From NCBI RefSeq assembly GCF_039535475.1, contig NZ_BAAAXG010000026.1, positions 3,405,501-3,469,500 of the forward strand: a stretch of 64,000 bases of DNA, written 5' to 3'. This stretch comes from Streptomyces showdoensis (lineage in GTDB: Bacteria; Actinomycetota; Actinomycetes; Streptomycetales; Streptomycetaceae). Both the position numbers and the translations under genes were made by a program. This document shows, piece by piece, positions 50,504-60,508 of the stretch. The first letter of the stretch is position 1, and each line of letters starts with the position of its first letter. The notes under the pieces are model-generated. The model saw only the letters and a list, made by a program, of their open reading frames with translations. It made no database searches and had not been told where the DNA came from.

Positions 50504-51469
50504 TCAGAGCCAGTTGCGTTCCCGGGCCGCCAGCGCGGCCCGGAAGCGGTTCGGCGTGCCCAGGCGCCGCAGGAGCGCGGCGACGTGGCCCCGGTAGGTC
50601 CGGAGGGACATGCCGAGTTCACGGGCGCCCGCCTCGTCCTTGTCCACCCGCGCCATGGTGTGCAGGACGCGGCGCTCGGTGTCGCTCGGCAGGCCGTCCA
50701 CGATCCCGGAGGAGCGGGCCCAGCGGTACTCGAAGAGGGCGAGCAGCGGTGACACGAGCCCCGGCTGGCGGACGATCACGGCTCCCCGCGTGATGTCCTC
50801 GGGGTCGGTGGCGACCATGGCGGTCCGCCGGTCGAAGATCACCATCCGTTCGAGCGGCCGGGCCGTGCCCCGCACCTGGGCGCCGCGCTCCGTCAGCTCC
50901 GACGCGAAGCGCCCGACCTCCGGGGCACCGAGCGCACCCGCGTGCACGAGGGTCCGCATCCGCAGGCCCCGGCGCAGGTACTTCAGGTCGGAGGCCCTGA
51001 CCGTCTCGAACTCGGCGGCCAGGATGGGGCCCGGGTAGGTGGTGAGCCGCTCCTCGCGGGCGAAGAACGACAACTCGTCCACGCAGGAGGCCACTTGGTC
51101 GAGCCCCTCGACGTGCTGCAGTTCGACGACCTGCCCCCGCCGACCCGTCCGCCGGTCCGCGATCAGGCTCTCCACCAGGTGGCGTGAGGAGGCGACCCGC
51201 CGGATCTCGCCCTGCAGCCCGTGGATCCGGCTCCGCGCCAGCCGGTCGACCACGGACACCGGATCCGCGCCGCTGAACGTCCGCTGGTCGGCCGTGGTCA
51301 CCATGCCCAGGTCCTGGAGCCGGCCGAGCACGCTGCCCGCGCTCTCCCGGTCGATCCCGCACGCGACGGCGACCTCGGCGATCCCGATCCCCGGGGTGCG
51401 CAGGGTCGCCCGGTAGACCGCCTCCTCGCCCGCGCTCACCCCGAGCAGCGCGAGAGTGTTGCCTTCCAC
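50504..51469 (-). CDS. TrmB/LuxR-like transcriptional regulator
   Basis: The 321-residue protein has an N-terminal TrmB-like winged helix (GIAEVAVACGIDRESAGSVL), a middle domain like the phospholipase-D-fold sensor of this family (VIFDRRTAMVATDPEDI), and a C-terminal LuxR-type helix-turn-helix (LSLRTYRGHVAALLRRLG-like, here MSLRTYRGHVAALLRRLGTP). Such proteins are common next to specialised-metabolism genes. The GTG at 51469 is the most likely start; the frame is open to 51568. It is 64 bp upstream of the GHKL gene on the same strand. Confidence 0.82.
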   Translation of the reverse strand: MEGNTLALLGVSAGEEAVYRATLRTPGIGIAEVAVACGIDRESAGSVLGRLQDLGMVTTADQRTFSGADPVSVVDRLARSRIHGLQGEIRRVASSRHLVESLIADRRTGRRGQVVELQHVEGLDQVASCVDELSFFAREERLTTYPGPILAAEFETVRASDLKYLRRGLRMRTLVHAGALGAPEVGRFASELTERGAQVRGTARPLERMVIFDRRTAMVATDPEDITRGAVIVRQPGLVSPLLALFEYRWARSSGIVDGLPSDTERRVLHTMARVDKDEAGARELGMSLRTYRGHVAALLRRLGTPNRFRAALAARERNWL

Positions 51470-52027
51470 CGTGTCCGCCCCGCATTCCCGTTCAGCCGTC
51501 CGGAGGGGCAGGGGTCGCGCGCCCCACAGCGTGTGCCCCTGCCCCGCGGCGGGGCCCCCCGCCCCCACAGCGCGGGCCCTGCCGAACGGAGATCGTCCAC
51601 CAGGCCGGGCGCCCCTTCCCAGGGACCTAAGCCCGTACCCGGCGGGACCAACGCCCCTGCCCCGCCGTCGCCGTTCCGGGTGGTCCCGGACCGCCCGGAA
51701 CGGCGCGCGGCGCCCCGGTTCGATGCCAAGGCGCGGGCCCGGAGGGGGAGTTCACCCCCGGACGGCCCGCGCGTCGGCGCGGGACGGTGCGCCCCGCGCC
51801 GCGGGACGACCCATACGGCGGACTTATGGGGCCATAGGCCGGGCCACGGGCGGAGCGTCCTGGCCTGCAGGAAGCTGCAGCCGAAGTCCGCAGGTAGTGC
51901 CCCCGTCTCCGGCCGTGATCCGGCTCGGGCCGCTCCTAGCGTGGTCGGGGCCGTGGTGACGCCTCCGGGGCAGTCGCGCCGGATCGAAGGGGCCCGAGCC
52001 CTGAACCGACAGAGGAGAAGAGCCGCA
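51470..52027. other. Gene-free region between regulator and surface protein
   Basis: This 558-bp divergent gap shows no convincing gene. It is Pro/Arg-codon-like, very GC-rich sequence with small inverted repeats, for example TATGGGGCCATA near 51824-51835 and CTGCAGGAAGCTGCAG near 51866-51881. It probably holds the promoters of both flanking genes. Confidence 0.5.
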
Positions 52028-53281
52028 GTGAGACGGAAACACAGGAGCCTCGCAGCGATCGGCGCGCTCGCGAGCGGCCTGCTGATGAGCGGGCCGGCGG
52101 TCGCGGAGACCGGTGCAGGCGACAGCGACGACGGGGTTCTGGTCGTCGCGGAGGACACGATCCCCGAGTTCGATTACATCGCGCACGTGACGGAGCCCGA
52201 GGGCGAGGACGACGGGCTCCCCGGTGGCCTGATCAAGGTGACGACCCGCGACGGCGACACCCTGTTCGCCTACTGCCTCGACGTCCGCACCGCCCTGAGG
52301 AAGGGCGCCGCATACCGGCAGGCCGACCGGTCCGAGGTGCCCACGCTGAAGGACAACCCGGACGCGGCGAAGGTCGACTGGGTCCTTCAGCACGGGTACC
52401 CGTGGCTCTCTGAGGCCGAACTCGGCAAGCTGATAGGCCGCACGGTGTCCAAGAAGGCGGCGGCCGGAGGCACCCAGGCCGCCATCTGGCGCCTCACCAA
52501 CCACGTCAAGGCGGTCCCCTGGGATCCGGCGGGCGCCGCCCTCGCCGACTACCTCGTGGCACACGCCGTCGACGCCACGGAACCGGCTCCCTCGCTGGTC
52601 CTCGACCCCGGCACGGTGACCGGGCCGGCCGGGTCGGTCCTCGGTCCGCTCACGATCGGCACCACCGGCGATCAGGTCGGCGCCTCTCTCGACCCCGCGG
52701 CCGTGGCGGCCGGCGTGACGCTGACCGACCGCGGGGGAAAGGTGGTCTCGGACGCCGAGGGCAGGCTGGCCCAGTCCGCGAGGGACGGCGAATCGCTGTT
52801 CGTGAAGGCCCCGGCCGGTGCGCGGCCGGGCACCGCGACCGTCTCGGCGATGTCCTTCGTCCCGGTCCCGGTCGGTCGCAAGCTGGTCGGCGAGGGCAGC
52901 CAGGCCCTGGCCCTCATGACCGGAGACCGGGTCCCGTTCCTCGCGCACGCGACGGTGGGCTGGACCGGCGGCGCTTCGCCGTCACCCACTCCCACCGCCG
53001 ACCCCGGAGGCTCGCCGAGCCCGACCCCGTCCGTTCCCCCGAGCGCCTCCCCGACCGCACCGGGCTCGCCCGGCGTGCCGACGAGCCCGGACCCGAGCGG
53101 GAGCACGGGTCCCGCCCCCGCGCCCTCGGGCGGCGCGGACGGAGGCACCGAACTCGCCTCCACCGGCAGCAGCCGCGCCGCCCTCGGCTTCGTCCTGGTG
53201 GCGGCCGGCGGACTGTGCGTGATCGGCGCCCTCGTCGTCCTGGTCCACGAGTGGCGACGCCGCTGCCGGACCATGGACTGA
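52028..53281 (+). CDS. Thioester-domain, sortase-anchored surface protein
   Basis: The 417-residue protein has a signal peptide, a thioester domain with Cys83 (LFAYCLDVRT) and Gln150 (GGTQAAIWRL), a Ser/Pro/Thr-rich stalk (about 320-372), the sorting signal LASTG (376-380), a hydrophobic helix and a basic tail. LAXTG is the class E sortase signal known in Streptomyces. Thioester domains form covalent bonds with surface targets in Gram-positive adhesins. The GTG at 52028 has AGGAG upstream. Confidence 0.88.
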   Translation: MRRKHRSLAAIGALASGLLMSGPAVAETGAGDSDDGVLVVAEDTIPEFDYIAHVTEPEGEDDGLPGGLIKVTTRDGDTLFAYCLDVRTALRKGAAYRQADRSEVPTLKDNPDAAKVDWVLQHGYPWLSEAELGKLIGRTVSKKAAAGGTQAAIWRLTNHVKAVPWDPAGAALADYLVAHAVDATEPAPSLVLDPGTVTGPAGSVLGPLTIGTTGDQVGASLDPAAVAAGVTLTDRGGKVVSDAEGRLAQSARDGESLFVKAPAGARPGTATVSAMSFVPVPVGRKLVGEGSQALALMTGDRVPFLAHATVGWTGGASPSPTPTADPGGSPSPTPSVPPSASPTAPGSPGVPTSPDPSGSTGPAPAPSGGADGGTELASTGSSRAALGFVLVAAGGLCVIGALVVLVHEWRRRCRTMD

Positions 53282-53317
53282 GCCGGACGCGGGCCGGGCG
53301 CGGGCCGGACCGGACGC

Positions 53318-53362
53318 CGGAAGGGCCCCGGTCCGGCGCGATGCCGGCCCGGGGCCCTTCCG
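53318..53362. terminator. Bidirectional terminator between surface protein and glnA
   Basis: A perfect 14-bp stem (53318-53331 with 53349-53362) with a 17-nt loop lies 37 bp after the surface-protein stop and 44 bp before the glnA stop, serving both converging genes. Confidence 0.82.
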
Positions 53363-53405
53363 TCGAAAGCTGTGCGCGTGCGCAGGTCAGAAGACCTCCA
53401 CCGGC

Positions 53406-54830
53406 TTAGAGGTCGAAGTAGAGCTCGAACTCGTGCGGGTGCGGGCGCAGCTGGATCGGGGCGATCTCGTGGGTGCGCTTGTAGTCGATCCAGGTCTCGA
53501 TCAGGTCGGAGGTGAAGACACCGCCGGCCTGGAGGTACTCGTTGTCGTCCTCGAGGGCGTTGAGGACGGCCTCCAGGTTGGTCGGGACCTGCTGCACGTT
53601 CGCGTGCTCCTCGGGAGCCAGCTCGTACAGGTCCTTGTCGATCGGCTCCGCCGGCTCGATCTTGTTCTTGATGCCGTCGAGGCCGGCCAGGAGCAGGGCC
53701 GAGAAGGCGAGGTACGGGTTCGACGACGGGTCCGGCGCGCGGAACTCGACGCGCTTGGCCTTCGGGTTCGAGCCCGTGATCGGGATGCGCATGGCGGCGG
53801 AGCGGTTGCGCTGCGAGTACACCATGTTGACCGGGGCCTCGAAGCCCGGGACCAGACGGTGGTACGAGTTCACCGTCGGGTTGGTGAAGGCGAGCAGCGA
53901 CGGGGCGTGCTTGAGGATGCCGCCGATGTAGTAGCGCGCGGTGTCCGACAGGCCCGCGTAGCCGGCCTCGTCGTAGAAGAGCGGCTGGCCGCCGGTCCAC
54001 AGCGACTGGTGGACGTGCATGCCCGAGCCGTTGTCGCCGAAGATCGGCTTCGGCATGAAGGTCGCGGTCTTGCCGTTGCGCCAGGCGACGTTCTTCACGA
54101 TGTACTTGAAGAGCATCAGGTCGTCGGCCGCGGCGAGCAGCGTGTTGAACTTGTAGTTGATCTCGGCCTGGCCGGCGGTGCCGACCTCGTGGTGCTGGCG
54201 CTCGACCTGGAGGCCGACGTTCTCCAGCTCCAGGGAGATCTCGGAACGCAGGTCGGCGAAGTGGTCGACCGGCGGGGCCGGGAAGTAGCCGCCCTTGTAG
54301 CGGACCTTGTAACCGCGGTTGTTCTCCTCCGCACCGGTGTTCCAGGCGCCGGCCTCGGAGTCGATGTGGTAGAAGCCCTGGTTCGCCGAGGTCTCGAAGC
54401 GGACCGAGTCGAACACGTAGAACTCGGCCTCGGGGCCGAAGTACGCGGTGTCGGCGATGCCGGTGGAGGCCAGGTACGCCTCCGCCTTCTTCGCGATGTT
54501 GCGCGGGTCACGGCTGTACTGCTCGCCCGTGATCGGGTCGTGGATGAAGAAGTTGATGTTCAGCGTCTTGTCGCGGCGGAAGGGGTCCACCCGGGCCGTC
54601 GACAGGTCGGCGCGCAGCGCCATGTCCGACTCGTGGATGGCCTGGAAGCCGCGGATCGACGAACCGTCGAACGCGAGCTCCTCCGCCGGGTCGAAGGCCG
54701 TCGCCGGGATCGTGAAGTGCTGCATCACGCCCGGAAGGTCGCAGAAGCGGACGTCGACCATCTTGACGTCGTTGTCCTTGATGAACTTCTGGACCTCGTC
54801 GGCGTTCTGGAACCCGTGCTTCTCGGACAT
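53406..54830 (-). CDS. glnA: Type I glutamine synthetase GlnA
   Basis: The 474-residue protein has the full GSI pattern: [44 protein letters not shown], the ATP-binding [16 protein letters not shown] and [10 protein letters not shown]. Tyr402 in DLYELAPEE is the adenylylation site (Tyr397 in other numbering), the target of GlnE at 6036-9023. It makes glutamine from glutamate and ammonia. AGGAGG lies 6 bp before the ATG at 54830. The N-terminus (MSEKHGFQ) is a few residues longer than in S. coelicolor. Confidence 0.97.
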   Translation of the reverse strand: MSEKHGFQNADEVQKFIKDNDVKMVDVRFCDLPGVMQHFTIPATAFDPAEELAFDGSSIRGFQAIHESDMALRADLSTARVDPFRRDKTLNINFFIHDPITGEQYSRDPRNIAKKAEAYLASTGIADTAYFGPEAEFYVFDSVRFETSANQGFYHIDSEAGAWNTGAEENNRGYKVRYKGGYFPAPPVDHFADLRSEISLELENVGLQVERQHHEVGTAGQAEINYKFNTLLAAADDLMLFKYIVKNVAWRNGKTATFMPKPIFGDNGSGMHVHQSLWTGGQPLFYDEAGYAGLSDTARYYIGGILKHAPSLLAFTNPTVNSYHRLVPGFEAPVNMVYSQRNRSAAMRIPITGSNPKAKRVEFRAPDPSSNPYLAFSALLLAGLDGIKNKIEPAEPIDKDLYELAPEEHANVQQVPTNLEAVLNALEDDNEYLQAGGVFTSDLIETWIDYKRTHEIAPIQLRPHPHEFELYFDL

Positions 54831-54929
54831 CCAACTCCTCCTACTCCCGGCCCGGGGAGGGGCGGGCTTGCAGCTCGATGGTGCGGCCAGTGCGGTGGCA
54901 CACGCAGGACCCGACCATAGGCAGACCGG

Positions 54930-54967
54930 ATTTCTCAAGCATGACCCATTTGTTTCGTCGAAGTTAA
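54930..54967 (-). promoter_or_regulatory. GlnR box of glnA
   Basis: On the minus strand: TTAAC-n6-GAAAC-n6-GTCAT-n6-GAAAT, again the a1-b1-a2-b2 order with 11-bp steps, about 100-137 bp before the glnA start. TATGGT downstream could serve as -10 element. Confidence 0.85.
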
Positions 54968-55052
54968 CCGGCCCGGGTGGGCCGTCACCCGTCCGCCGCA
55001 CTGTGCGGACCCAGGCCGAAGTGATCAAAAACGGGCACAGTACCGTGGTCGG

Positions 55053-55520
55053 GTGGACAACAGGCAAGCACTCGGATCATGGCTCTCCGGACCGCGCGCC
55101 GCGGCCGAAGAAGCGGGCGTGGACTTCGGTTACCGGGGGCAGCAGCTCGGTCTGCCCGAGGAGGGGCCCGGCTCGATCGCCCGCCCCGGCCGCCGGCTCG
55201 GCGCCCTCGCCGTCGACTGGGCCCTCTGCATGCTGATCGCATACGGCCTGATCACCCACGGCTACAGCCAGGCCACCGGCAACTGGGCGCTGCTCATCCT
55301 GCTGGTCCTGAGCGTGCTCACGGTCGGCACCGTGGGCTCCACCCCCGGCAAGCGCCTCTTCGGCCTCCGGGTGGCCTCGGTGCACGGCGGCCGCCTCGGC
55401 CTCCTCCGGGTGGCCCTGCGCAGCCTCCTCGTCTGCCTGGCCCTCCCGGCCCTCATCTGGGACCGCGACGGCCGCGGCCTGCACGACCGCTTCTCCGGCG
55501 CCGTCCAGGTCCGGATCTGA
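55053..55520 (+). CDS. RDD family membrane protein
   Basis: The 155-residue protein has the RDD motif in [20 protein letters not shown] (the Arg and Asp of the family around the first helix), three hydrophobic helices and a C-terminal [14 protein letters not shown], the second conserved RDD element. Function unknown, possibly transport. It starts at a GTG and is divergent from glnA, as in related genomes. Confidence 0.88.
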   Translation: MDNRQALGSWLSGPRAAAEEAGVDFGYRGQQLGLPEEGPGSIARPGRRLGALAVDWALCMLIAYGLITHGYSQATGNWALLILLVLSVLTVGTVGSTPGKRLFGLRVASVHGGRLGLLRVALRSLLVCLALPALIWDRDGRGLHDRFSGAVQVRI

Positions 55521-55545
55521 CACCGGCACCCGCAGCACGCGCACA

Positions 55546-55588
55546 GGGAAGCGCCCCGGACCGAATCGATCGGTCCGGGGCGCTTCCC
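55546..55588. terminator. Bidirectional terminator between RDD and DUF4191 genes
   Basis: A perfect 19-bp stem (55546-55564 with 55570-55588), loop ATCGA, lies between the converging genes. Confidence 0.9.
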
Positions 55589-55625
55589 GTCGTACGTGCC
55601 GCGCGTGTCGTACGTCGCCGTACGC

Positions 55626-56336
55626 TCAGCGCATCTTTCCGCCGCGCGGCATCCGCATGCCCTTGGGCATCGGACCCTTCGGCAGCGGCATGTTGCTCAT
55701 CAGGTCGCCCATCGCCCGCAGCCGGTCGTTGGTGGCCGTCACCTGGGGGCCGGCCAGCAGCCGGGGCAGCTTCAGCATCTTGGTGCGGATCTTCTTGAGC
55801 GGCACCTGGCCCTGGTCCTCGTCGTTGCCGACGATGATGTCGGTCACCGGGACGTCCACGACGATGCGGGCGATCTTCTTCTTCTCGGCCGCGAGCAGCG
55901 TCTTCAGCCGGTTCGGGTTGCCCTCGCCGACCAGCACGACGCCCTGACGGCCGACGGCCCGGTGCACGACGTCCTGGTTGCGGTTCATCGCCACCGCCGG
56001 GGTGACCGTCCAGCCGCGCCCGATGTTCTGCAGCACCGCCGCGGCCGCGCCCGGCTGGCCCTCCATCTGACCGAAGGCCGCCTTCTCGGCGCGCCGGCCG
56101 AAGACGATGGCCATCGCCAGGAACGCCAGCACGAAGCCGAGGATGCCCAGGTAGACCGGGTGACCGATCAGGAAGCCGATCGCGAGGAGGACACCGAGTA
56201 CGACGATGCCCACGCCCGCGACGACGAGACCGACCTTGGGATCGGCCTTCCGGGTCATCTTGTACGTGAGGGCGATCTGCTTCAGTCGCCCGGGGTTCGC
56301 GGCGTCAGCGCCGCCCGTGTTTGCACTCCTCGCCAT
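55626..56336 (-). CDS. DUF4191 membrane protein
   Basis: The 236-residue protein has the sequence RLKQIALTYKMTRKADPKVG, two transmembrane helices (about 37-58 and 62-82), and a cytoplasmic domain with GRGWTVTPAVAMNRNQDVVHR, all typical of the conserved actinobacterial DUF4191 family. The Met/Pro-rich C-terminus (MPKGMRMPRGGKMR) is basic. No function is established. Confidence 0.92.
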   Translation of the reverse strand: MARSANTGGADAANPGRLKQIALTYKMTRKADPKVGLVVAGVGIVVLGVLLAIGFLIGHPVYLGILGFVLAFLAMAIVFGRRAEKAAFGQMEGQPGAAAAVLQNIGRGWTVTPAVAMNRNQDVVHRAVGRQGVVLVGEGNPNRLKTLLAAEKKKIARIVVDVPVTDIIVGNDEDQGQVPLKKIRTKMLKLPRLLAGPQVTATNDRLRAMGDLMSNMPLPKGPMPKGMRMPRGGKMR

Positions 56337-56346
56337 GTCCTGAAGT

Positions 56347-56556
56347 TTACGTGGCCCGGGAAGCCCGGCCCGACACCGCCTCCAGGACGTGCTGGGCCTC
56401 CACCCGGTCCTTGGCGCGGCGGCGGTCCTCCAGGACGGAGGTCCAGGCGTTGCTGCGGGCCCTGCGCTGCCCGCGGGAGAGCAGCAGGGACTCGACGGCC
56501 CGGAGGGCGTCGGTGACGGACGGGAGCGCCGTGGCGCGGATCTGCGCGGCCTGCAT
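56347..56556 (-). CDS. Small conserved hypothetical protein (69 aa)
   Basis: MQAAQIRATALPSVTDALRA starts at 56556 with GGAGG 10 bp upstream. The product is basic and helical (DRRRAKDRVEAQHVLEAVSG) and ends 10 bp before the DUF4191 start. I recall a small conserved protein at this place in related genomes; function unknown. Confidence 0.65.
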   Translation of the reverse strand: MQAAQIRATALPSVTDALRAVESLLLSRGQRRARSNAWTSVLEDRRRAKDRVEAQHVLEAVSGRASRAT

Positions 56557-56664
56557 GGGTGAGGGCCTCCGTGAACGCTCGGTGGCGGTGAGTGAGTAAA
56601 TCCTCACGCATCGGTGTTACCAGGGCGTGACCCGGCGGTCAAACACTGATGAAACCCTGATGCG

Positions 56665-56697
56665 CCGAAGCGGCCGTCCGGAGGAACGGCCGCTTCG
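56665..56697 (-). terminator. Terminator after lipA
   Basis: A perfect 12-bp stem (56666-56677 with 56686-56697) and 8-nt loop lie 45 bp after the lipA stop on the minus strand. Confidence 0.8.
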
Positions 56698-56710
56698 CGG
56701 ACAACACCTG

Positions 56711-56750
56711 GTCAGGCGGGGTCAGGCGGGGTCAGGTCGGGTCAGACGGC
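56711..56750. repeat. Short tandem 10-bp repeats at the lipA 3' end
   Basis: Four adjacent decamers, GTCAGGCGGG twice and then two variants, run across the lipA stop codon. They lie just before the terminator and could be slippage-derived. Confidence 0.6.
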
Positions 56751-57710
56751 CTGGGCCGCGTCCACCGCGCCCGCGCGCTTCTCGATCGCCTGCTGGTACA
56801 GACGGCCGGCCCGGTAGGAGGAGCGGACCAGCGGGCCCGACATCACACCGGAGAAGCCGATCTCGTCGGCCTCCTCCTTCAGCTCCACGAACTCCTGCGG
56901 CTTCACCCAGCGCTCCACGGGGTGGTGCCGGACGGAGGGGCGCAGGTACTGCGTGATGGTGATCAGCTCGCAGCCCGCGTCGTGCAGGTGCTGGAGGGCC
57001 TCGCTGACCTCCTCGCGGGTCTCGCCCATGCCGAGGATCAGGTTCGACTTCGTGACCAGACCGTAGTCACGCGCCTTGGTGATGACCTCCAGCGAACGCT
57101 CGTAGCGGAAGCCGGGGCGGATCCGCTTGAAGATCCGCGGCACGGTCTCGACGTTGTGCGCGAAGACCTCGGGGCGGGAGGCGAAGACCTCCTCCAGGAG
57201 CTCCGGCACCGCGTTGAAGTCGGGGGCGAGCAGTTCGACCTTGGTGCGGCCGTCGGCGCGCCCCGCGGTCTGCTCGTGGATCTGGCGGACGGTCTCCGCG
57301 TACAGCCAGGCGCCGCCGTCCTCCAGGTCGTCGCGGGCGACGCCGGTGATGGTGGCGTAGTTCAGGTCCATCGTGACGACGGACTCGCCGACGCGGCGGG
57401 GCTCGTCACGGTCGAGGGCCTCCGGCTTGCCGGTGTCGATCTGGCAGAAGTCGCAGCGCCGGGTGCACTGGTCGCCGCCGATGAGGAAGGTCGCCTCGCG
57501 GTCCTCCCAGCACTCGAAGATGTTGGGACAGCCCGCCTCCTGGCAGACCGTGTGCAGGCCCTCGCTCTTCACGAGGCCCTGGAGCTTGTTGTACTCCGGC
57601 CCCATCTTCGCGCGGGTCTTGATCCACTCGGGCTTGCGCTCGATGGGGGTCTGGGCGTTCCGGACCTCCAGGCGCAGCATCTTGCGTCCGTCGGGTGCGA
57701 CTGCGGACAC
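56742..57710 (-). CDS. lipA: Lipoyl synthase
   Basis: The 322-residue radical SAM enzyme inserts sulfur into octanoyl groups. The auxiliary cluster cysteines C-x4-C-x5-C ([12 protein letters not shown]) and the SAM cluster C-x3-C-x2-C (CTRRCDFC) are present, as is the C-terminal RSSY serine. The GTG at 57710 with CAGGAG 6 bp upstream gives the family N-terminus ([15 protein letters not shown]). It follows lipB on the same strand by 102 bp. Confidence 0.97.
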   Translation of the reverse strand: MSAVAPDGRKMLRLEVRNAQTPIERKPEWIKTRAKMGPEYNKLQGLVKSEGLHTVCQEAGCPNIFECWEDREATFLIGGDQCTRRCDFCQIDTGKPEALDRDEPRRVGESVVTMDLNYATITGVARDDLEDGGAWLYAETVRQIHEQTAGRADGRTKVELLAPDFNAVPELLEEVFASRPEVFAHNVETVPRIFKRIRPGFRYERSLEVITKARDYGLVTKSNLILGMGETREEVSEALQHLHDAGCELITITQYLRPSVRHHPVERWVKPQEFVELKEEADEIGFSGVMSGPLVRSSYRAGRLYQQAIEKRAGAVDAAQAV

Positions 57711-57812
57711 ATCGGCTCCTGTAGCTTCGATTCTTCGGCGCACACCAGGGTACGCCGTTGCTTCCCATGCCTTACTACGTCCGGCCAACCTCTGGCCGGC
57801 GCCACGCATTCC

Positions 57813-58634
57813 TCAGGCGGAGGCCCGAGCGGTCTCCGGCTCCGCGGTCCGCTCGATGTCCCGGGGCCTGAGCTCCGCGTTCTCCAGCACCTCGCGCAGG
57901 TGCCCCTCGACGACCGGGAGCACCTCCTCGATGGTGATGTCCCGGCCCAGCTCGTTGGCGAGCGAGGCCACGCCCGCGTCGCGGATGCCGCACGGGATGA
58001 TCCGGTCGAACCAGGTGTTGTCCGGGTTCACGTTGAGCGCGAAGCCGTGCATGGTGACGCCCTTGGCGACCCGGATGCCGATCGCGGCGAGCTTCCGGTC
58101 CTCGCGCCGCTGGCCCGCGTTGGACGGGGCGTACTCCGGGCCGTTCAGCCGGGGGTCGAACTCCTCGTCGGTCAGCCGCGGGTCGAAGTCCAGCGAGAGC
58201 CCGCCGAGCGAGGGGCGCTGCTCGACCGGGTCGCCGAGCACCCAGACCCCGCTGCGGCCCTCGATGCGGGTGGTCTCCAGGCCGAAGTCGGCGGCCGTGC
58301 GGATCAGCGCCTCCTCCAGCCGGCGGACGTGGGCGACCACGTCGACCGGGCGGGGCAGCTTCATGATCGGGTAGCCGACCAGCTGGCCGGGGCCGTGCCA
58401 GGTGATCTTGCCGCCGCGGTCCACGTCCACGACGGGCGTCCCGTCCAGGGGGCGCTCGCTCTCCGCGGTGCGCCGGCCCGCGGTGTACACCGGCGGGTGC
58501 TCCAGCAGCAGACAGGTGTCGTCGACCTCGTCCGCGAACCGGGCGGCGTGCACCTCGCGCTGCTTGTCCCACGCCGCCCGGTACTCCACGGCGTCCTCGC
58601 CGAAGCCCAGACGGACGAATCGCAGCTCACTCAC
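57813..58634 (-). CDS. lipB: Octanoyltransferase LipB
   Basis: The 273-residue protein moves octanoate from acyl carrier protein to lipoyl domains. Motifs: [32 protein letters not shown], the Lys in [14 protein letters not shown] and the active-site Cys in IPCGIRDAG. The GTG at 58634 matches the S. coelicolor start (MTELRF-type); an in-frame ATG two codons earlier lies too near the AGGAGGAGG ribosome binding site. Confidence 0.97.
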   Translation of the reverse strand: MSELRFVRLGFGEDAVEYRAAWDKQREVHAARFADEVDDTCLLLEHPPVYTAGRRTAESERPLDGTPVVDVDRGGKITWHGPGQLVGYPIMKLPRPVDVVAHVRRLEEALIRTAADFGLETTRIEGRSGVWVLGDPVEQRPSLGGLSLDFDPRLTDEEFDPRLNGPEYAPSNAGQRREDRKLAAIGIRVAKGVTMHGFALNVNPDNTWFDRIIPCGIRDAGVASLANELGRDITIEEVLPVVEGHLREVLENAELRPRDIERTAEPETARASA

Positions 58635-58977
58635 GGCCATGCCTCCTCCTGGATGCCGAAGGCCGGGTTCCGGGGATCGTCCCGGGGCGGGAGCCGGCTC
58701 GGCACCATGCGTCATACGCGCCCATGCCACTGTACGGCGGAACGCCGAACAGCCGTCCGGCAGGTGCGCGGGGGCACGTGCGCGCTGCTCCGGAGGCCTG
58801 CGCTTCCGGCACTGGCGTAAAGAAGTCTCCGCGTTCCTCACACGATCGGATGAATGTGGGGCGAAGGTGGCGGTTAGGGCGGAGTCTGCCGCTAAATTCA
58901 CGCCGTTCCATGAGGGCCATGAGGGTCCGCACGGGCGGGCTGCCACCCGGCCCGGAAGGCAGGAGACCGCACAGCTG
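58635..58977. other. Divergent region between lipB and the NsdA-like gene
   Basis: No gene is convincing in this 343-bp gap. It includes a short direct repeat CCATGAGGG twice (58909-58927) and a TAAATT near 58894 that could be a -10 element for the downstream gene. Confidence 0.5.
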
Positions 58978-60435
58978 ATGACGGAACGACCCCCGCAGCG
59001 CATCCCGAACCGCCAGCTCGCCGCGCTCATCGCCGAGGCCGGCTTCTCCAACGCGGGCCTCGCCAGACGGGTGGACCAGCTCGGCCTGGAACACGGGCTC
59101 GACCTGCGGTACGACAAGACCTCGGTCACCCGCTGGCTGCGCGGGCAGCAGCCGCGCGGCACCACCCCCGCGCTGATCGCCGAGGTCTTCACCCGGCGCC
59201 TGGGGCGCCGGCTCTCCGCCCAGGACCTGGGGCTCGACGCCTGCGCCCCGGTCTACGCGGGGCTGGAGTTCGCGGCGACGCCGGAGGAGGCCGTCGACAT
59301 CGTCAGCGGCCTCTGGCGCAAGGACTCCGGCAGCCACGCCGAGCTGCGGAAGATCGCCTTCACCCCGGCCGGACTCGTCGTCCCCAGCCGGGACTGGCTG
59401 ATCGGACGCGCCGACGAGCGGGTGGCCCGCGGCGAGCCCGGCGCCCCGGCGGGCGCCCCGGGGGACCCGCGCGTGCCGGCCCAGGGACGTTTCTCGGTGC
59501 CCCGCCAGCGCGGCACCGACCGCGGCCCGGGACAGCGGGTCTCCAGCGGCGACATCGCCGCCCTGCGCTCCGTGGGCGAGCTCTTCCGCACCCTCGACCA
59601 CGCCTACGGCGGCGGCCACGCCCGCCAGGCCCTCGTCCGCTACCTGGAGCACGAGGCCGAGCCGATGCTGCGCGGCACCTACGGGGAGAACACCGGCCGC
59701 CGGCTCTTCGGGGCGGCCGCGGACCTCACCCGGCTGGCCGGCTGGACCTCGTACGACATCGCCGCGCACGGCCTCGCCCAGCGGTACTTCGTCCAGGCGC
59801 TGCGGCTCGCCCAGGCGGCCGGGGACCGCGCGTACGGCTCGTACGTCCTGATCACCATGAGCCACCAGGCCGTCTACCTCGGCCACGGCCGCGAGGCCGT
59901 CCAGCTCGCCCGGGTCGCCCAGCAGGGCGTCGGCTCCGCCGCCCCGCCCGTCGTCCAGGCGCTGCTGCACTCCGTCGAGGCCCGCGGCCACGGCGTCCTC
60001 GGCGACTCCCGGGCCTGCGGCGCCTCCCTCGCCCGCGCGGAGCGCGCCCTGGAGGCCGCCCGGCCCGGCGACGAGGTGCCCTACTGGGCCAGGCCCTTCG
60101 ACGAGGCCCAGCTGGCGGACGAGTTCGGGCACTGCCACCGCGACCTCCAGCAGTACCGGGCCGCCGCCCAGCACGCCGAGCGCGCCCTCCAGCTCCGCGC
60201 CCCCGGCTACGCCCGCAGCCGCCTGTTCTGCCGCGTCGTCCTGGCCTCCGCCCGGCTCGCCCTCGGCGAACTCGACCAGGCCTGCGCCCTCGGCGCCGAG
60301 GCCGCCCAGCAGGCCTCCGAGATGCGCTCGGCCCGCGCGGTCGAATACGTCCGCGACTTCGAACGCCGCCTGGAGCCCTACCGCGACGCTCCGGCCGTCC
60401 GGACCTACCGGGACCGGGTGGCGGCCCTGGGTTGA
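58978..60435 (+). CDS. NsdA-like regulator with N-terminal helix-turn-helix and TPR-like repeats
   Basis: The 485-residue protein opens with [20 protein letters not shown] and [16 protein letters not shown], the DNA-binding part of the NsdA-like group known in Streptomyces as negative regulators of sporulation and antibiotic production. The C-terminal two-thirds is alpha-helical TPR-like ([40 protein letters not shown]). The role here is by homology only. AGGAG lies 12 bp before the ATG. Confidence 0.85.
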   Translation: MTERPPQRIPNRQLAALIAEAGFSNAGLARRVDQLGLEHGLDLRYDKTSVTRWLRGQQPRGTTPALIAEVFTRRLGRRLSAQDLGLDACAPVYAGLEFAATPEEAVDIVSGLWRKDSGSHAELRKIAFTPAGLVVPSRDWLIGRADERVARGEPGAPAGAPGDPRVPAQGRFSVPRQRGTDRGPGQRVSSGDIAALRSVGELFRTLDHAYGGGHARQALVRYLEHEAEPMLRGTYGENTGRRLFGAAADLTRLAGWTSYDIAAHGLAQRYFVQALRLAQAAGDRAYGSYVLITMSHQAVYLGHGREAVQLARVAQQGVGSAAPPVVQALLHSVEARGHGVLGDSRACGASLARAERALEAARPGDEVPYWARPFDEAQLADEFGHCHRDLQQYRAAAQHAERALQLRAPGYARSRLFCRVVLASARLALGELDQACALGAEAAQQASEMRSARAVEYVRDFERRLEPYRDAPAVRTYRDRVAALG

Positions 60436-60508
60436 GGCCCTGTCGTCCGGACCGGACCGGACCGCGGCGTCCGCCCGATGCCGGTCCGTTCCGATCCGAA
60501 GGGCTTGG

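Noticed and set aside
51456..51959. Plus-strand open frame of 167 codons in the gap before the surface-protein gene
   Set aside because: Arg/Pro-rich translation, overlap with the regulator start and no ribosome binding site; I treat the gap as control region.
57781..57799. Seven-base-pair hairpin between lipB and lipA
   Set aside because: It is short, and stems of this size are common here; it may be a weak terminator but I could not separate it from background.
58724..58978. 84-codon plus-strand frame between lipB and the NsdA-like gene
   Set aside because: It ends at the start of the NsdA-like gene, has no ribosome binding site and codon use unlike a gene.
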